47,812 nucleotides of DNA from Bacillota bacterium (GCA_022706685.1 JAKJCA010000016.1:1-47812); one strand, 5' to 3'. Numbered from the stretch's first letter, positions 18,349 through 27,074 are shown. Translations and numbers: made by a program. The notes: generated from the sequence alone by a model not told the origin.

Positions 18349-18382
18349 CCGGGGATGTGCGCAGACGCATCCCCGGTTTTTT
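18349..18382 (+). terminator. Terminator between rny and ymdB
   Basis: CCGGGGATG (18349-18357) pairs with CATCCCCGG (18368-18376), followed by TTTTTT. It sits just before ymdB, so that gene depends on read-through or an unseen promoter. Confidence 0.85.
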
Positions 18383-18415
18383 ATTATGCGGGCGCAAGCC
18401 ATAGAGGTTGAACGC

Positions 18416-19186
18416 ATGAACGTACTGGCCATCGGCGATATCGTCGGAGCGCGGGGCTGCGCCTTCGTCGCCAAACATCTGCCGCACCTCAAACGGCTCA
18501 AAGGCATTGACTATTGCGTCGCCAACGCTGAAAATGCATTCAACGGCCTGGGCATTTCGCCCGAACTGGCCGACGGGCTGCTGTCGGCCGGCGTGGATAT
18601 GATTACGACCGGCAACCATGTCTTCCGCAACAAAGGCGTCTATGAATACCTCGACAGCTGCCGGTATATTCTGCGCCCCGCCAATTACTATGATAACAAT
18701 CCCGGCAGGGGAGTGGCGGTCGCCGATTTCGGGCCCTGGCGCGCGGGGATCATCAATCTTTCCGGCCAGGCTTTTCTCGAGCACGCGGGTAATCCTTTCT
18801 GGTGCGTCGACCGCCTGCTGGAGGAAGTGGCCGGCTGCAGGGTTATCCTGCTGGATTTCCATGCCGAAGCCACGGCGGAAAAACGGGCGATGGGCTACTA
18901 CCTTGACGGCAGGGTTTCCGCCGTTTTCGGGACGCACACCCATGTGCAGACAGCCGATGAGCAAATTCTGCCCGCCGGCACCGGCTATATCACGGACTTA
19001 GGTATGACGGGCTGTATCGACTCCGTGCTCGGCGTTACGCCCGAATCGTCTGTCGCCTGGCTCAAAAGCGGTCTGCCGGCGAAGTTTGCCGTGGCGGAAG
19101 GCCCGCAGATGCTTTGCGGCTGCGTGTTTGAAATCGATTCAGCCACCGGGCGCTGCACCGGCGTCGAAAGGATTTGCGTCACCTGA
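18416..19186 (+). CDS. ymdB: YmdB family metallophosphoesterase
   Basis: A YmdB/TIGR00282-type phosphoesterase; Bacillus YmdB hydrolyses 2',3'- and 3',5'-cyclic nucleotides and affects biofilm and motility decisions. Metal-site motifs appear in order: GDIVGARG, NAENAFNGLG, TTGNHVF, DFHAEATAEKRAMG and GTHTHVQTADEQIL. The 256 residues are slightly short of the usual 264 or so. ATG 18416 begins the conserved MNVLAIGDIVG strand; AGAGG lies upstream. The rny-ymdB order is conserved in Firmicutes. Confidence 0.95.
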   Translation: MNVLAIGDIVGARGCAFVAKHLPHLKRLKGIDYCVANAENAFNGLGISPELADGLLSAGVDMITTGNHVFRNKGVYEYLDSCRYILRPANYYDNNPGRGVAVADFGPWRAGIINLSGQAFLEHAGNPFWCVDRLLEEVAGCRVILLDFHAEATAEKRAMGYYLDGRVSAVFGTHTHVQTADEQILPAGTGYITDLGMTGCIDSVLGVTPESSVAWLKSGLPAKFAVAEGPQMLCGCVFEIDSATGRCTGVERICVT

Positions 19187-19199
19187 CGGGGTGGGGAAC

Positions 19200-19910
19200 G
19201 TGCATCAACTGGCAGGGCTCGTCAGGAGGGCTGCCGAGCAGTATCAAATGATTGCCGCGGGCGACCGCGTTGCTGTCGGTGTCTCCGGCGGCAAGGATTC
19301 CGTCGCGTTGCTGGCATCGCTCGCTTCGCTTCGCGGCTACTATCCTCAGCCGTTTGAACTGGCCGCGCTCATCGTGGACCCCTGTTTTGACGGTATCGAA
19401 AGCGATTTTTCAAGCGTGGAAGCGCTGTGCGCCTTATGGGGCATTCCCTGCGTCGTCAAGCGCACCAAACTGGCCGAAGTGGTTTTTGAAACGCGGGGGG
19501 AGAAAAACCCCTGCAGCCTTTGCGCCAGAATGCGCCGCGGCATCCTGCATGATATGGCGAAACAGCAAGGCTGCGGCAAACTCGCGCTGGGCCATCATCT
19601 CGACGACGCAGCGGAAACTTTCCTGATGAACCTCTTTGACGGCGCGGCGCTCGGCAGTTTTTCACCGGTGACCTATCTGTCGCGCAAGGACCTGACGCTC
19701 ATACGGCCGATGATTTTCGCCCGCGAGGCGGACATCGCGCGCGCCGTCCGGCGCGCCGGCCTTCCGGTGGTTGAAAACCGCTGCCCTGTCGACGGCAGAA
19801 CCGAACGGGAGCGGGTCAAGCGGCTTCTCGACGAGTTGGACGCCGCCTATCCGGCCGTCAGGGAAAAAATCCTGCATGCCCTGCAAAAAAGCCGTATCTG
19901 CGGTTATTAA
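19200..19910 (+). CDS. TtcA-family tRNA 2-thiolation/PP-loop ATPase
   Basis: A PP-loop adenylating enzyme of the TtcA/TtuA group, which thiolates tRNA bases. The PP-loop SGGKDS is near residues 27-32, a CxxC (PCSLC) near 104-108 and the family GHHLDDAAETFLMNL block follows. The Cys pair suits Fe-S ligation as in TtcA. Start is uncertain: GTG 19200 gives the homologue-like N-terminus HQLAGLVRRAAEQYQMI (236 residues); GTG 19191 adds three residues. It lies 13 bases after ymdB. The exact tRNA target cannot be assigned. Confidence 0.88.
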   Translation: MHQLAGLVRRAAEQYQMIAAGDRVAVGVSGGKDSVALLASLASLRGYYPQPFELAALIVDPCFDGIESDFSSVEALCALWGIPCVVKRTKLAEVVFETRGEKNPCSLCARMRRGILHDMAKQQGCGKLALGHHLDDAAETFLMNLFDGAALGSFSPVTYLSRKDLTLIRPMIFAREADIARAVRRAGLPVVENRCPVDGRTERERVKRLLDELDAAYPAVREKILHALQKSRICGY

Positions 19911-19938
19911 AAAAGGCCGCCCGACCCAACGGGCAGCC
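19909..19938 (-). terminator. Terminator between converging genes
   Basis: GCCCG (19919-19923) pairs with CGGGC (19930-19934), extended by GGC/GCC. On the minus strand it is followed by TTTTTT (19914-19909), so it best serves the minus-strand zinc-ribbon gene. Confidence 0.78.
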
Positions 19939-19954
19939 GTTGAGCGCAGAGTCC

Positions 19955-20449
19955 TCAAGCCATAAGCCGGAAAGCAAGGACGCGCAAATACTCGCTGGAT
20001 TCGGAAGCGACCTGCGAAAAAATCAACACGCCGAAAGCGATATAATAAATAATCGTCACGATAATGAAAAGGCCCGAAAATACCGTCCCGACGATGCCGC
20101 AGATAAGGCCTGCCAGTTCCATCGGCCCCATAACGCCTGTTTTCTGCTTCGCTTTTTTCGCGCAGATGATGGCCGCGATGCCGCAGGGCAGGCCGACGAA
20201 TACCGAACAGCAGAGAATCGACAGGATGCCCGTCACCAGCGAGACAATCGCCGCGGTCTGCGTGCCGCCCGCGGTATCGGGCTGCGGCTTCGCCAGCGGC
20301 CCTCCGCAGCCAAGGCACACCGTGGCGCCCGGCTGGGTTTGCGCGGCGCAGTTGGGGCAGTAAACGGTTCCTTCCCCTTTCGGCGCTCCGCACCGCACGC
20401 AAATCACGGCGGCCTCGCCAAACGCGCTGCCGCAATGCCTGCAATACAT
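19955..20449 (-). CDS. Zinc-ribbon membrane protein (DUF4190-like)
   Basis: A small membrane protein of 164 residues. It has three CxxC pairs: CRHC and CVRC near the N-terminus, CPNC, and then CLGCG, forming one or two zinc ribbons. Two hydrophobic hairpin segments follow (IVSLVTGILSILCCSVFVGLPCGIAAIICAKKAK and LICGIVGTVFSGLFIIVTIIYYIAFGVLIF), the layout of DUF4190 proteins. ATG 20449 stands behind GGAGG at 7 bases. The function is unknown. It is one of four zinc-ribbon membrane proteins within 3.2 kb. Confidence 0.85.
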   Translation of the reverse strand: MYCRHCGSAFGEAAVICVRCGAPKGEGTVYCPNCAAQTQPGATVCLGCGGPLAKPQPDTAGGTQTAAIVSLVTGILSILCCSVFVGLPCGIAAIICAKKAKQKTGVMGPMELAGLICGIVGTVFSGLFIIVTIIYYIAFGVLIFSQVASESSEYLRVLAFRLMA

Positions 20450-20510
20450 AGCAACACCTCCGTAAGAGAGAATCGGTTTTCGAAGTAATCGGACGCTGTG
20501 CGACACTATC

Positions 20511-20539
20511 AGATTATTACATTGCCCGCTGTTCGTCAA
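20511..20539 (-). promoter_or_regulatory. Probable promoter of the zinc-ribbon gene
   Basis: Minus-strand -35 TTGACG (20539-20534), 17-base spacer, -10 TAATCT (20516-20511). Confidence 0.55.
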
Positions 20540-20580
20540 TATCAGGACCGCTCAAACCGGCAGGGGAGACGTTGCGGCCA

Positions 20581-21027
20581 ATGACGCCGGAACAGAAAAA
20601 ACTCGCAAAAAAGTATATTGTCCTCAATGCGGCTTTGCTTGCCGGCGCGGTGATTTTCTATTTTTTCGGCGGCCGGCTCGCCGGCCTCTACTCGAGGCTG
20701 AATGTCTGTGTGCTGCACGAGGTCTTTCATCTGTACTGTCCGGGCTGCGGCGGCACGAGGGCGCTTTTCGCCCTTTTTCGGGGGCATCCGCTGCGCTCTT
20801 TTTTGAGCAATCCCGCCGTCCTGCTGGGGCTCGCGCTGCTGGCATACTATGAAATCCGGGCGGCTGCCGCCTTACTAAAAAAAGACATCGGCATCTATGC
20901 GCGCGCTTCGACAAAACCGCTGGCCGCCTTTCCTTTTATCCTGATTGCCTTTGCCGTCTTTCGCAATATTCTCATGTGCTTTTTCGGCGTGGACTTCCTG
21001 GGCGAACTGCTGGTGTTTTGGCGGTAG
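20581..21027 (+). CDS. DUF2752 membrane protein
   Basis: A DUF2752 protein of 148 residues, function unknown. The family hallmark CPGCGGTRA is near residues 54-62, after one membrane segment (IVLNAALLAGAVIFYFFGG); two more follow (AVLLGLALLAYYEIRAAAAL and FPFILIAFAVFRNILMCFFG). ATG 20581 has a GGGGAG 12 bases away; TTG 20572, three codons upstream, is the alternative start. No promoter is obvious upstream. The neighbouring genes are also small membrane proteins, four with Cys-pair ribbons. Confidence 0.85.
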   Translation: MTPEQKKLAKKYIVLNAALLAGAVIFYFFGGRLAGLYSRLNVCVLHEVFHLYCPGCGGTRALFALFRGHPLRSFLSNPAVLLGLALLAYYEIRAAAALLKKDIGIYARASTKPLAAFPFILIAFAVFRNILMCFFGVDFLGELLVFWR

Positions 21028-21050
21028 CGGAACATTATTTTTCGTATTGA

Positions 21051-21080
21051 TTGACACTGTTTGCCTCGCGGTGCTATATT
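21051..21080 (+). promoter_or_regulatory. sigma-A promoter of zinc-ribbon gene at 21130
   Basis: Perfect -35 TTGACA (21051-21056), 18-base spacer, -10 TATATT (21075-21080). It matches the spacing and hexamers of the promoter at 21633-21662. Confidence 0.8.
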
Positions 21081-21129
21081 TTGAACGACGGACATGCTTC
21101 CGTATTTTGACCGGAATGGAGTTGCTTTT

Positions 21130-21561
21130 ATGGTTTGCAGAAACTGCGGTTCCCAGATTGCCGACACTTCCGTCGTCTGCCCGCGCTGCGGAGCGTCGAC
21201 CGCCGGTTATCGTGCGCCCGCCTACACGCCGCCGCCCCAGCCCGTCTATTCCACGCAGGTGTTCACTCAGGCTCCGGCCCAGTCTTACGCGGACGAGCAT
21301 GTGTCGGTCGGGATGTGGATCGGTATCTTTTTTATCAATTTTATCCCGATTCTCGGCTCGCTGATTTACCTGGTCATGCTCTTTGTCTGGGCTTTCGGCA
21401 ATACGCCCAAGAGGTCGCTGAAAAACTTCGCCAAGGCCCAGCTTGTCCTTATGCTTGTCGGGCTGATTCTGGGCATCATCGCCTTTATCATCATGATGGC
21501 GCTCGGCTACAGTTTTTCAGATCTCGGCAGCCGTTTCGGCGGCGGCAGTTATTACTATTAA
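21130..21561 (+). CDS. Zinc-ribbon membrane protein
   Basis: A 143-residue protein: an N-terminal zinc ribbon (CRNCG and CPRCG, about residues 3-22), a Pro/Tyr/Gln-rich linker, then two membrane segments (VGMWIGIFFINFIPILGSLIYLVMLFVWAFG and LVLMLVGLILGIIAFIIMMALGY) and a Gly/Tyr-rich tail. ATG 21130 has GGAG upstream. It is a paralogue in layout, promoter and leader of the next gene (21709). No function is assigned. Confidence 0.82.
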   Translation: MVCRNCGSQIADTSVVCPRCGASTAGYRAPAYTPPPQPVYSTQVFTQAPAQSYADEHVSVGMWIGIFFINFIPILGSLIYLVMLFVWAFGNTPKRSLKNFAKAQLVLMLVGLILGIIAFIIMMALGYSFSDLGSRFGGGSYYY

Positions 21562-21584
21562 ACAGCTTCTTCCGGTGAACGTTG

Positions 21585-21624
21585 CTTCGCGGCGGAGCCC
21601 CAACCGCCGCGAGGCTGTTTTATT
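21585..21624 (+). terminator. Terminator between the two zinc-ribbon paralogues
   Basis: An 11-bp stem, CTTCGCGGCGG (21585-21595) with CCGCCGCGAGG (21604-21614), one G-T pair, followed by CTGTTTTATTATTTT. Confidence 0.88.
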
Positions 21625-21632
21625 ATTTTGCA

Positions 21633-21662
21633 TTGACACCGCCGCAACAATCAAGGTATATT
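21633..21662 (+). promoter_or_regulatory. sigma-A promoter of zinc-ribbon gene at 21709
   Basis: Perfect -35 TTGACA (21633-21638), 18-base spacer, -10 TATATT (21657-21662). The leader ends in GGATGGAGTTGTTCTT before ATG, close to GGAATGGAGTTGCTTTT of the paralogue. Confidence 0.8.
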
Positions 21663-21708
21663 GTTAACAGCAGAGGAATCTGTAATTTAGAAGGATGGAG
21701 TTGTTCTT

Positions 21709-22212
21709 ATGTTCTGCAAAAGCTGCGGATCCCAGATCGATGACAACGCCGTCGCATGCCCGCAATGCGGAGCAGCGACACCGCTCGCCGCCGCGCAGAC
21801 CCCCGTTGCGCCTCCCCCTCCTCCCCCCGCACCCGAACAGCCAACCTACCAGCAGCCCTATCAGCAGCCCTATCAACAGCCTACCTACCAGCAGCCGCCT
21901 GTCCAACAACCTTATCAGCAGCCCTACCAGCAGCCGTACCAGGCGCCTGCCGCCGCGGTCGACAACCCCAGCGTCGGCTACAAGTTCCTCGGCTTCTGCA
22001 TCCCCGTCGTCGGCCTCATCCTCTATTTCGTCTGGAAGGCGGAGAAACCTCTCACCGCCAAAGCCCTGCTGAAGTTCGCCATTATCGGCTTCATCGTCAG
22101 CGCGGTTCTTTCCATCGTGTATGTCATTATTATGGCGGTAATCGGAACATCCCTGGATTATAACTATTACTACCACATTGCCAATTTCGCCTCGAGGTTC
22201 CTCGTCTGCTGA
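21709..22212 (+). CDS. Zinc-ribbon membrane protein with Gln-Pro-Tyr repeat linker
   Basis: A 167-residue protein: N-terminal zinc ribbon (CKSCG and CPQCG), a run of prolines, a low-complexity linker of repeated QQPYQQP/PTYQQP units (about residues 44-78), then two membrane segments (FLGFCIPVVGLILYFVW and FAIIGFIVSAVLSIVYVIIMAVIG) and a Tyr-rich stretch. ATG 21709 has GGAG upstream. The repeat linker is likely disordered and prone to length variation. Function is unknown. The DUF2085 gene follows after one base. Confidence 0.82.
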   Translation: MFCKSCGSQIDDNAVACPQCGAATPLAAAQTPVAPPPPPPAPEQPTYQQPYQQPYQQPTYQQPPVQQPYQQPYQQPYQAPAAAVDNPSVGYKFLGFCIPVVGLILYFVWKAEKPLTAKALLKFAIIGFIVSAVLSIVYVIIMAVIGTSLDYNYYYHIANFASRFLVC

Positions 22213-22213
22213 C

Positions 22214-22576
22214 ATGGCTTCTGTGTCGCGTTATTTAAGGATATTTTGCGGCTGCCACTGCCGCGCCGACCGTTCATTTTTTTTCAAAGGCCGTCAGTTT
22301 CCCGTATGCGCCCGGTGTACCGGCGTGCTGGCGGGTTATGTGCTCGGCATCGTCTGGGCGGTCCTTTTTGGACGCTGGCATATTCTGATATGCCTCGCTG
22401 CCTGCCTGCCCGCCCTCATCGACGGCATCGGCCAGCAAAGGAAGAAGTGGGAGAGCACCAATCTCCGCCGTCTCTTCACCGGCATCCCGATGGGCATGGC
22501 GACGGTGAGCGTGTTCATCAATCTGCATTTTTTCTACCTTTGGCAGGCGCGCAAAATACTCAACCTGCTTTCATAA
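22214..22576 (+). CDS. DUF2085 membrane protein
   Basis: A DUF2085 protein of 120 residues. Conserved Cys/His residues and the FKGRQFPVCARCTG block (about residues 24-37) match the family, followed by hydrophobic segments (GVLAGYVLGIVWAVLFG and ILICLAACLPALIDGIGQ) and GIPMGMATVSVFINLHFF. It is one base after the zinc-ribbon stop, so it is probably translated by coupling from the same transcript; there is no clear ribosome site of its own. Biochemical function is unknown. Confidence 0.85.
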   Translation: MASVSRYLRIFCGCHCRADRSFFFKGRQFPVCARCTGVLAGYVLGIVWAVLFGRWHILICLAACLPALIDGIGQQRKKWESTNLRRLFTGIPMGMATVSVFINLHFFYLWQARKILNLLS

Positions 22577-22590
22577 AATTTCCAAAAATG

Positions 22591-22628
22591 AACGCCCGCA
22601 TCCGGCCGATGCGGGCGTTTCGCTCTTT
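22591..22628 (+). terminator. Terminator between converging DUF2085 and TM2 genes
   Basis: AACGCCCGCATC (22591-22602) pairs with GATGCGGGCGTT (22608-22619) around a 5-base loop, followed by TCGCTCTTTT. It may serve both strands. Confidence 0.85.
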
Positions 22629-22649
22629 TATAACCGGCTAAGCCGTTGA

Positions 22650-23108
22650 CTACTCCCTGAGCGGGTTCCCGAAGGCGTCCCTGTCCGCTTTTCCCCGGAG
22701 AATCGCGACCGCCTCCGCCAGGGACCACACCCAGGTGACCGGCAGCAGCAGCCCGAAACACAGGCCGGTTATGAACAGCCCGTAGACCAGACAGACTGTC
22801 AGCAGCACAAGGCTCAGGCAGGTCATCAGCAGTTGCGCCGTCGCTTTGCCGATATATCCGAGATAAAAATTGTGAAATCCGAACACGCCCAGGAAAATAC
22901 CCATCAGCGCGGCGGTCCGCCTCGAACGCTGTTCGACGGTCACCATCGCCCGCAGCGGCGCGCCGCATACGGCGCATTCGATGCCGTCCGCAGGCGACGG
23001 CGCCGCGCAAAAGGGGCAGAAGGCGTCGCCCTTGCCGCGCGGCTCTCCGCAGCGCACGCAGACGTCGGAAATCAGATCCATCTCAAACGCGCAGTTTCTG
23101 CAAAACAC
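22650..23108 (-). CDS. Zinc-ribbon TM2-domain membrane protein
   Basis: A 152-residue protein with paired zinc ribbons (CRNC, CVRCG, CPFC, CAVCG) followed by a TM2-type segment, GIFLGVFGFHNFYLGYIGKATAQLLMTCLSLVLLTVCLVYGL, and a C-terminal hydrophobic WVWSLAEAVAILRG. GTG 23108 gives VFCRNC, matching the starts of the neighbouring ribbon proteins; an earlier start would add an unlike 28-residue extension. GGGGGTG lies upstream. Function is unknown. Confidence 0.8.
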   Translation of the reverse strand: MFCRNCAFEMDLISDVCVRCGEPRGKGDAFCPFCAAPSPADGIECAVCGAPLRAMVTVEQRSRRTAALMGIFLGVFGFHNFYLGYIGKATAQLLMTCLSLVLLTVCLVYGLFITGLCFGLLLPVTWVWSLAEAVAILRGKADRDAFGNPLRE

Positions 23109-23318
23109 CTTACACCCCCGCGCCGTTGTCAGAGGCCCTTGCGGTTCTATCGTAAGGGTTGGCGCGGGCAAAGTCAACCCGCTGAAAAACACGCCGTTTC
23201 CGCCCTTAGAAAGGCATTTTTATACTTTTATGTTCCGGCCGGATATGATACAATTTCACTATTATTCGCGCGCCGCGCGGCTTTTCCCGCGACGCGCCGT
23301 GAAAGCGGAGGCCCTGCC

Positions 23319-26300
23319 ATGGCTTTAGTCAGGCGCTTGTTTGTGGAGAAAAAAGAAGGGTTCGACCTTGAGGCGGGCCGTGTGCTCGCGGACCTGCGCG
23401 ATACGCTCGGCATCCCGGGCCTCGAGGCGCTGCGCCTTTTCAACCGTTATGACGTCGAGGGGCTCGGCGGCGCGGATTTTGATACGGCCGCTGCGACGAT
23501 TTTATCCGAACCCAACGCCGACCGCATTTATGACCGCCTGCCCGACATGGACGCCTCGCTGGTGTTCGCCGTCGAATACCTGCCCGGCCAGTACGACCAG
23601 CGCGCCGACTCCGCTTCGCAGTGCATCGCGCTGCTGACGCTGCAGACGCCCCCGAAAGTTCTGACCGCCAGGGTGTACGCCCTCTTCGGCCGCCTGACGG
23701 CCGGGGAATGCGAAAAAATAAAAAACTATCTCGTCAACCCCGTCGAAGCGCGCCTCGCTTCCATGGAACCTTATGACAGCCTCGACCTCAAAACCCAGCC
23801 GCCCGGGAAAATCGCCGACGTGGCCGGCTTTCTCGGCATGGACGGCGAAGCGATGGCGCGCTATCACGCTTCCATGGGCTTCGCCATGAGCGTCGAGGAC
23901 CTTCTGTTCTGCCGGGATTATTTTCTCGCCGAAGGCAGGGAACCGACCGAAACGGAACTGCGCGTCATCGACACCTACTGGTCCGACCACTGCCGCCACA
24001 CCACGTTTCTGACGCGCCTCGAGCGCGTCGAAGTGCGGCCCGGCGGCCTTTCCGCGGGGATCGAGGCCGCGCTGAACGAATACATGGCTGCGCGCGCGGA
24101 ACTCTACGCCGGCCGTCAAAAAGATATTTCCCTGATGGATATGGCGACCATCGGCGGCAAACTGCTGGCCGGGAGAGGCCTTGCCGCCGACGTCGACGTC
24201 AGCGAGGAGATCAACGCCTGCAGCATCGAAACCGAGGTCGTCGTCGACGGAGAGCCGCAGCGGTGGCTGGTGCAGTTTAAAAACGAAACGCACAACCACC
24301 CGACCGAAATCGAACCGTTCGGCGGCGCCGCGACCTGCCTGGGCGGCGCGATACGCGACCCGCTTTCCGGCAGGGCTTATGTTTACCAGGCCATGCGGGT
24401 CACCGGCAGCGGCAATCCGCTGACCCCTTTTGAACAGACGGTGCCCGGCAAACTCCCGCAAAAAAAGATTACCGTCGGCGCCGCGCAGGGCTACTCCTCC
24501 TACGGCAACCAGATCGGCCTTGCCACCGGCCAGGTGACGGAACTCTATGACGAGGGCTATGTCGCCAAACGCCTCGAAATCGGCGCCGTCATCGGCGCCT
24601 CGCCCAAAAGCAACGTCCGCAGGGAAGCGCCCGCGCCCGGCGACGTCGTCGTCCTGCTCGGCGGCAGGACCGGCCGCGACGGCTGCGGCGGAGCCACGGG
24701 CTCGTCGAAAGCGCACGATTCCTCGTCCATCGAAACCTGCGGCGCGGAGGTGCAAAAAGGCAACCCGCCCACCGAGCGCAAACTCCAGCGCCTGTTCCGC
24801 GACCCCGCGGCGGCGCGGCTGATCAAACGCTGCAACGACTTCGGCGCGGGCGGCGTCAGCGTTGCCATCGGCGAACTCGCCCGCGGACTGGACATCAACC
24901 TCGACGCCGTCCCGAAAAAATACGAGGGCCTCGGAGGCACCGAACTCGCCATTTCGGAGTCGCAGGAACGCATGGCCGTCGTGCTCGCGCCGTCGGACGT
25001 CGAGACGTTCTGCGCCCTGGCCGCCGGCGAGAACCTGGAAGCGACCCCCGTCGCCGTTGTTACCGAAAACCCGCGGCTGGTCATGCGCTGGCAGAGCGAC
25101 ACCATCGTCGACATCGGCCGCGACTTTCTCGATACCAACGGCGTGACCCAAACTGCCCGGGCCGAAATCGTCGCCGTTTCCGCCGGACAGGTTTACCGCG
25201 ATACGGTGCCCTCCTGCCTGGACGGCCTTTCCGGCGCCGCCGCGCTGGAAAAAAACCTTTCGCGCCTGGAAGTCTGTTCACAAAAAGGCCTTGCCGAGCG
25301 TTTCGACGCGAGCATCGGCGCCGGCAGCGTCCTGATGCCTTTCGCCGGCAAATACCAGATGACGCCCGAGGACGCGATGTGCGCCAAACTGCCCCTGCTT
25401 GAGGGCGAAACGGACACCGCAACGGCCATGAGTTTCGGCTTTATACCCGGTATGAGCCGGTGGAGCCCTTTTCACGGCGCCGTCTACGCCATAGCGGAAG
25501 CGCTTGCAAAACTCGCCTGTATCGGCGCCGACCCGCTGAAAAGCCGCCTGACGCTGCAGGAGTATTTCGAGCGCCTGCGCGACGTGCCCGAACGCTGGGG
25601 CAAACCCGCCGCGGCGCTGCTGGGCGCCTTGACCGCGCAGCTGAACTTCGGCGTCCCCGCCATCGGCGGCAAGGATTCCATGTCGGGATCTTTCAATGAT
25701 ATGGATGTTCCGCCCACGCTGGTGTGTTTCGCCGTCGCCATGACCAAAGCCTCCGAAACCGGCTCCGCCGCGATGAAAAAAGCCGGTTCCCGTGTCGTGC
25801 TGATCGATTTCCCCGTGGTCCCCGGTACGCTGCTTCCGGACTGGCAGCGGGCGAAGGAGATGCTCTCGACGGTCTGCCTGGCGGTCAAAAAAGGCGTTAT
25901 CCTTTCGGCTTCCTGCGTGCGGGAGGGCGGCGCGGCCGCCGCCGTATGCCGCATGGCGATGGGCAACCGCCTGGGTTTCGCCTTCGAATCCGGTTTGAGC
26001 AGAAGGACGCTCTATGCGCCGCTGTGCGGCTGCATCGTGGCGGAACTTGCCGGCAAAGACGGGCCGGAAGGGCTGGACTGTTTGACGCTTGGTTTCACAA
26101 ACGATTCCGGCATCTTCACCGTCGAGGGTGAAAATATCCCTCTGGCGTCGCTCGAGAAGGCGTATCTCTCTAAACTCGCCCCCGTTTTCCCCGTCAGCGC
26201 GCCCCCGGCCGCCCTGATGCCGGAGATTCCGCTTTTCTGCGCGCGTTCCGACGCCGCCCCTTCCGCAGTTGTTGCGAAGCCCAGGGTTCTGATACCCGTT

Positions 26301-27074
26301 TTTCCCGGCACCAACTGCGAGGTCGACACCGCGCGCGCCTTTGAAAAAGCGGGCGCGCAGCCGGAGGTGTTTGTCGTCCGCAATCTGACGCCTTCCGACG
26401 CCGACGAGAGCATCAGGGCGCTTGCCCGCCTGATGGCGCGGTCGCAGATATTAATGCTGCCGGGCGGGTTCAGCGGTGGCGACGAGCCGGACGGTTCGGG
26501 CAAGTTTATCGCGACGGTGCTTCGCAACGCGCGCGTCAAAGAAGCGGTCGAGGATCTGCTCGAGCGCCGAAAAGGGTTGGTCCTGGGTATCTGCAACGGT
26601 TTCCAGGCGCTGATCAAAACGGGTTTGCTGCCATACGGCAAAATCTCCCCGATTCAAGCCGATTCGCCGACCCTGACGTTCAACAACATCGGCCGCCACG
26701 TGTCCCAGATGGTTTATACGCAGGTTTCCAGCGTGATGAGCCCCTGGTTCGCGTTGTGCGAACCGGGCGAAATACACGCGGTGCCCGTGTCGCACGGCGA
26801 AGGGCGCTTTACCGCGGACGAAGCGACGCTGTTGGCACTGGCAGCCGCCGGGCAGATTGCCACCCGTTATGTCGACGCGGACGGCCGCCCGCAGGCGGGT
26901 ATGCCGTTTAACCCCAACGGCTCGGCCGGCGCCGTGGAAGGCATTACCAGCCCCGACGGCCGGGTGCTGGGCAAAATGGCGCACAGCGAGAGAAAAGGCG
27001 AAAATATCTGCAAAAACGTTCCGTTTTCCAAAGACCAAAAAATCTTCGAGTCCGGCGTCGCCTATTTCAGATAA
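23319..27074 (+). CDS. purL: Phosphoribosylformylglycinamidine synthase, single-chain
   Basis: FGAM synthase catalyses the fourth step of purine synthesis, amidating FGAR with glutamine and ATP. The 1251-residue chain fuses N-terminal, two AIRS-like synthetase regions (around DTYWSDHCRHTTF and NETHNHPTEIEPFGG) and a C-terminal glutamine amidotransferase with GICNGFQALIKTG (nucleophile Cys near residue 1092) and HGEGRF. This single-chain form fits the clostridial clade. ATG 23319 follows GGAGG at 7 bases; the frame is open far upstream but that part overlaps the TM2 gene. A weak -10 (TATGAT, 23244-23249) lies upstream without a clear -35. Confidence 0.97.
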   Translation: MALVRRLFVEKKEGFDLEAGRVLADLRDTLGIPGLEALRLFNRYDVEGLGGADFDTAAATILSEPNADRIYDRLPDMDASLVFAVEYLPGQYDQRADSASQCIALLTLQTPPKVLTARVYALFGRLTAGECEKIKNYLVNPVEARLASMEPYDSLDLKTQPPGKIADVAGFLGMDGEAMARYHASMGFAMSVEDLLFCRDYFLAEGREPTETELRVIDTYWSDHCRHTTFLTRLERVEVRPGGLSAGIEAALNEYMAARAELYAGRQKDISLMDMATIGGKLLAGRGLAADVDVSEEINACSIETEVVVDGEPQRWLVQFKNETHNHPTEIEPFGGAATCLGGAIRDPLSGRAYVYQAMRVTGSGNPLTPFEQTVPGKLPQKKITVGAAQGYSSYGNQIGLATGQVTELYDEGYVAKRLEIGAVIGASPKSNVRREAPAPGDVVVLLGGRTGRDGCGGATGSSKAHDSSSIETCGAEVQKGNPPTERKLQRLFRDPAAARLIKRCNDFGAGGVSVAIGELARGLDINLDAVPKKYEGLGGTELAISESQERMAVVLAPSDVETFCALAAGENLEATPVAVVTENPRLVMRWQSDTIVDIGRDFLDTNGVTQTARAEIVAVSAGQVYRDTVPSCLDGLSGAAALEKNLSRLEVCSQKGLAERFDASIGAGSVLMPFAGKYQMTPEDAMCAKLPLLEGETDTATAMSFGFIPGMSRWSPFHGAVYAIAEALAKLACIGADPLKSRLTLQEYFERLRDVPERWGKPAAALLGALTAQLNFGVPAIGGKDSMSGSFNDMDVPPTLVCFAVAMTKASETGSAAMKKAGSRVVLIDFPVVPGTLLPDWQRAKEMLSTVCLAVKKGVILSASCVREGGAAAAVCRMAMGNRLGFAFESGLSRRTLYAPLCGCIVAELAGKDGPEGLDCLTLGFTNDSGIFTVEGENIPLASLEKAYLSKLAPVFPVSAPPAALMPEIPLFCARSDAAPSAVVAKPRVLIPVFPGTNCEVDTARAFEKAGAQPEVFVVRNLTPSDADESIRALARLMARSQILMLPGGFSGGDEPDGSGKFIATVLRNARVKEAVEDLLERRKGLVLGICNGFQALIKTGLLPYGKISPIQADSPTLTFNNIGRHVSQMVYTQVSSVMSPWFALCEPGEIHAVPVSHGEGRFTADEATLLALAAAGQIATRYVDADGRPQAGMPFNPNGSAGAVEGITSPDGRVLGKMAHSERKGENICKNVPFSKDQKIFESGVAYFR

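Noticed and set aside
23502..25151. 549-codon minus-strand frame opposite purL
   Set aside because: GC-rich coding sequence commonly leaves long antisense frames; purL is fully conserved here.
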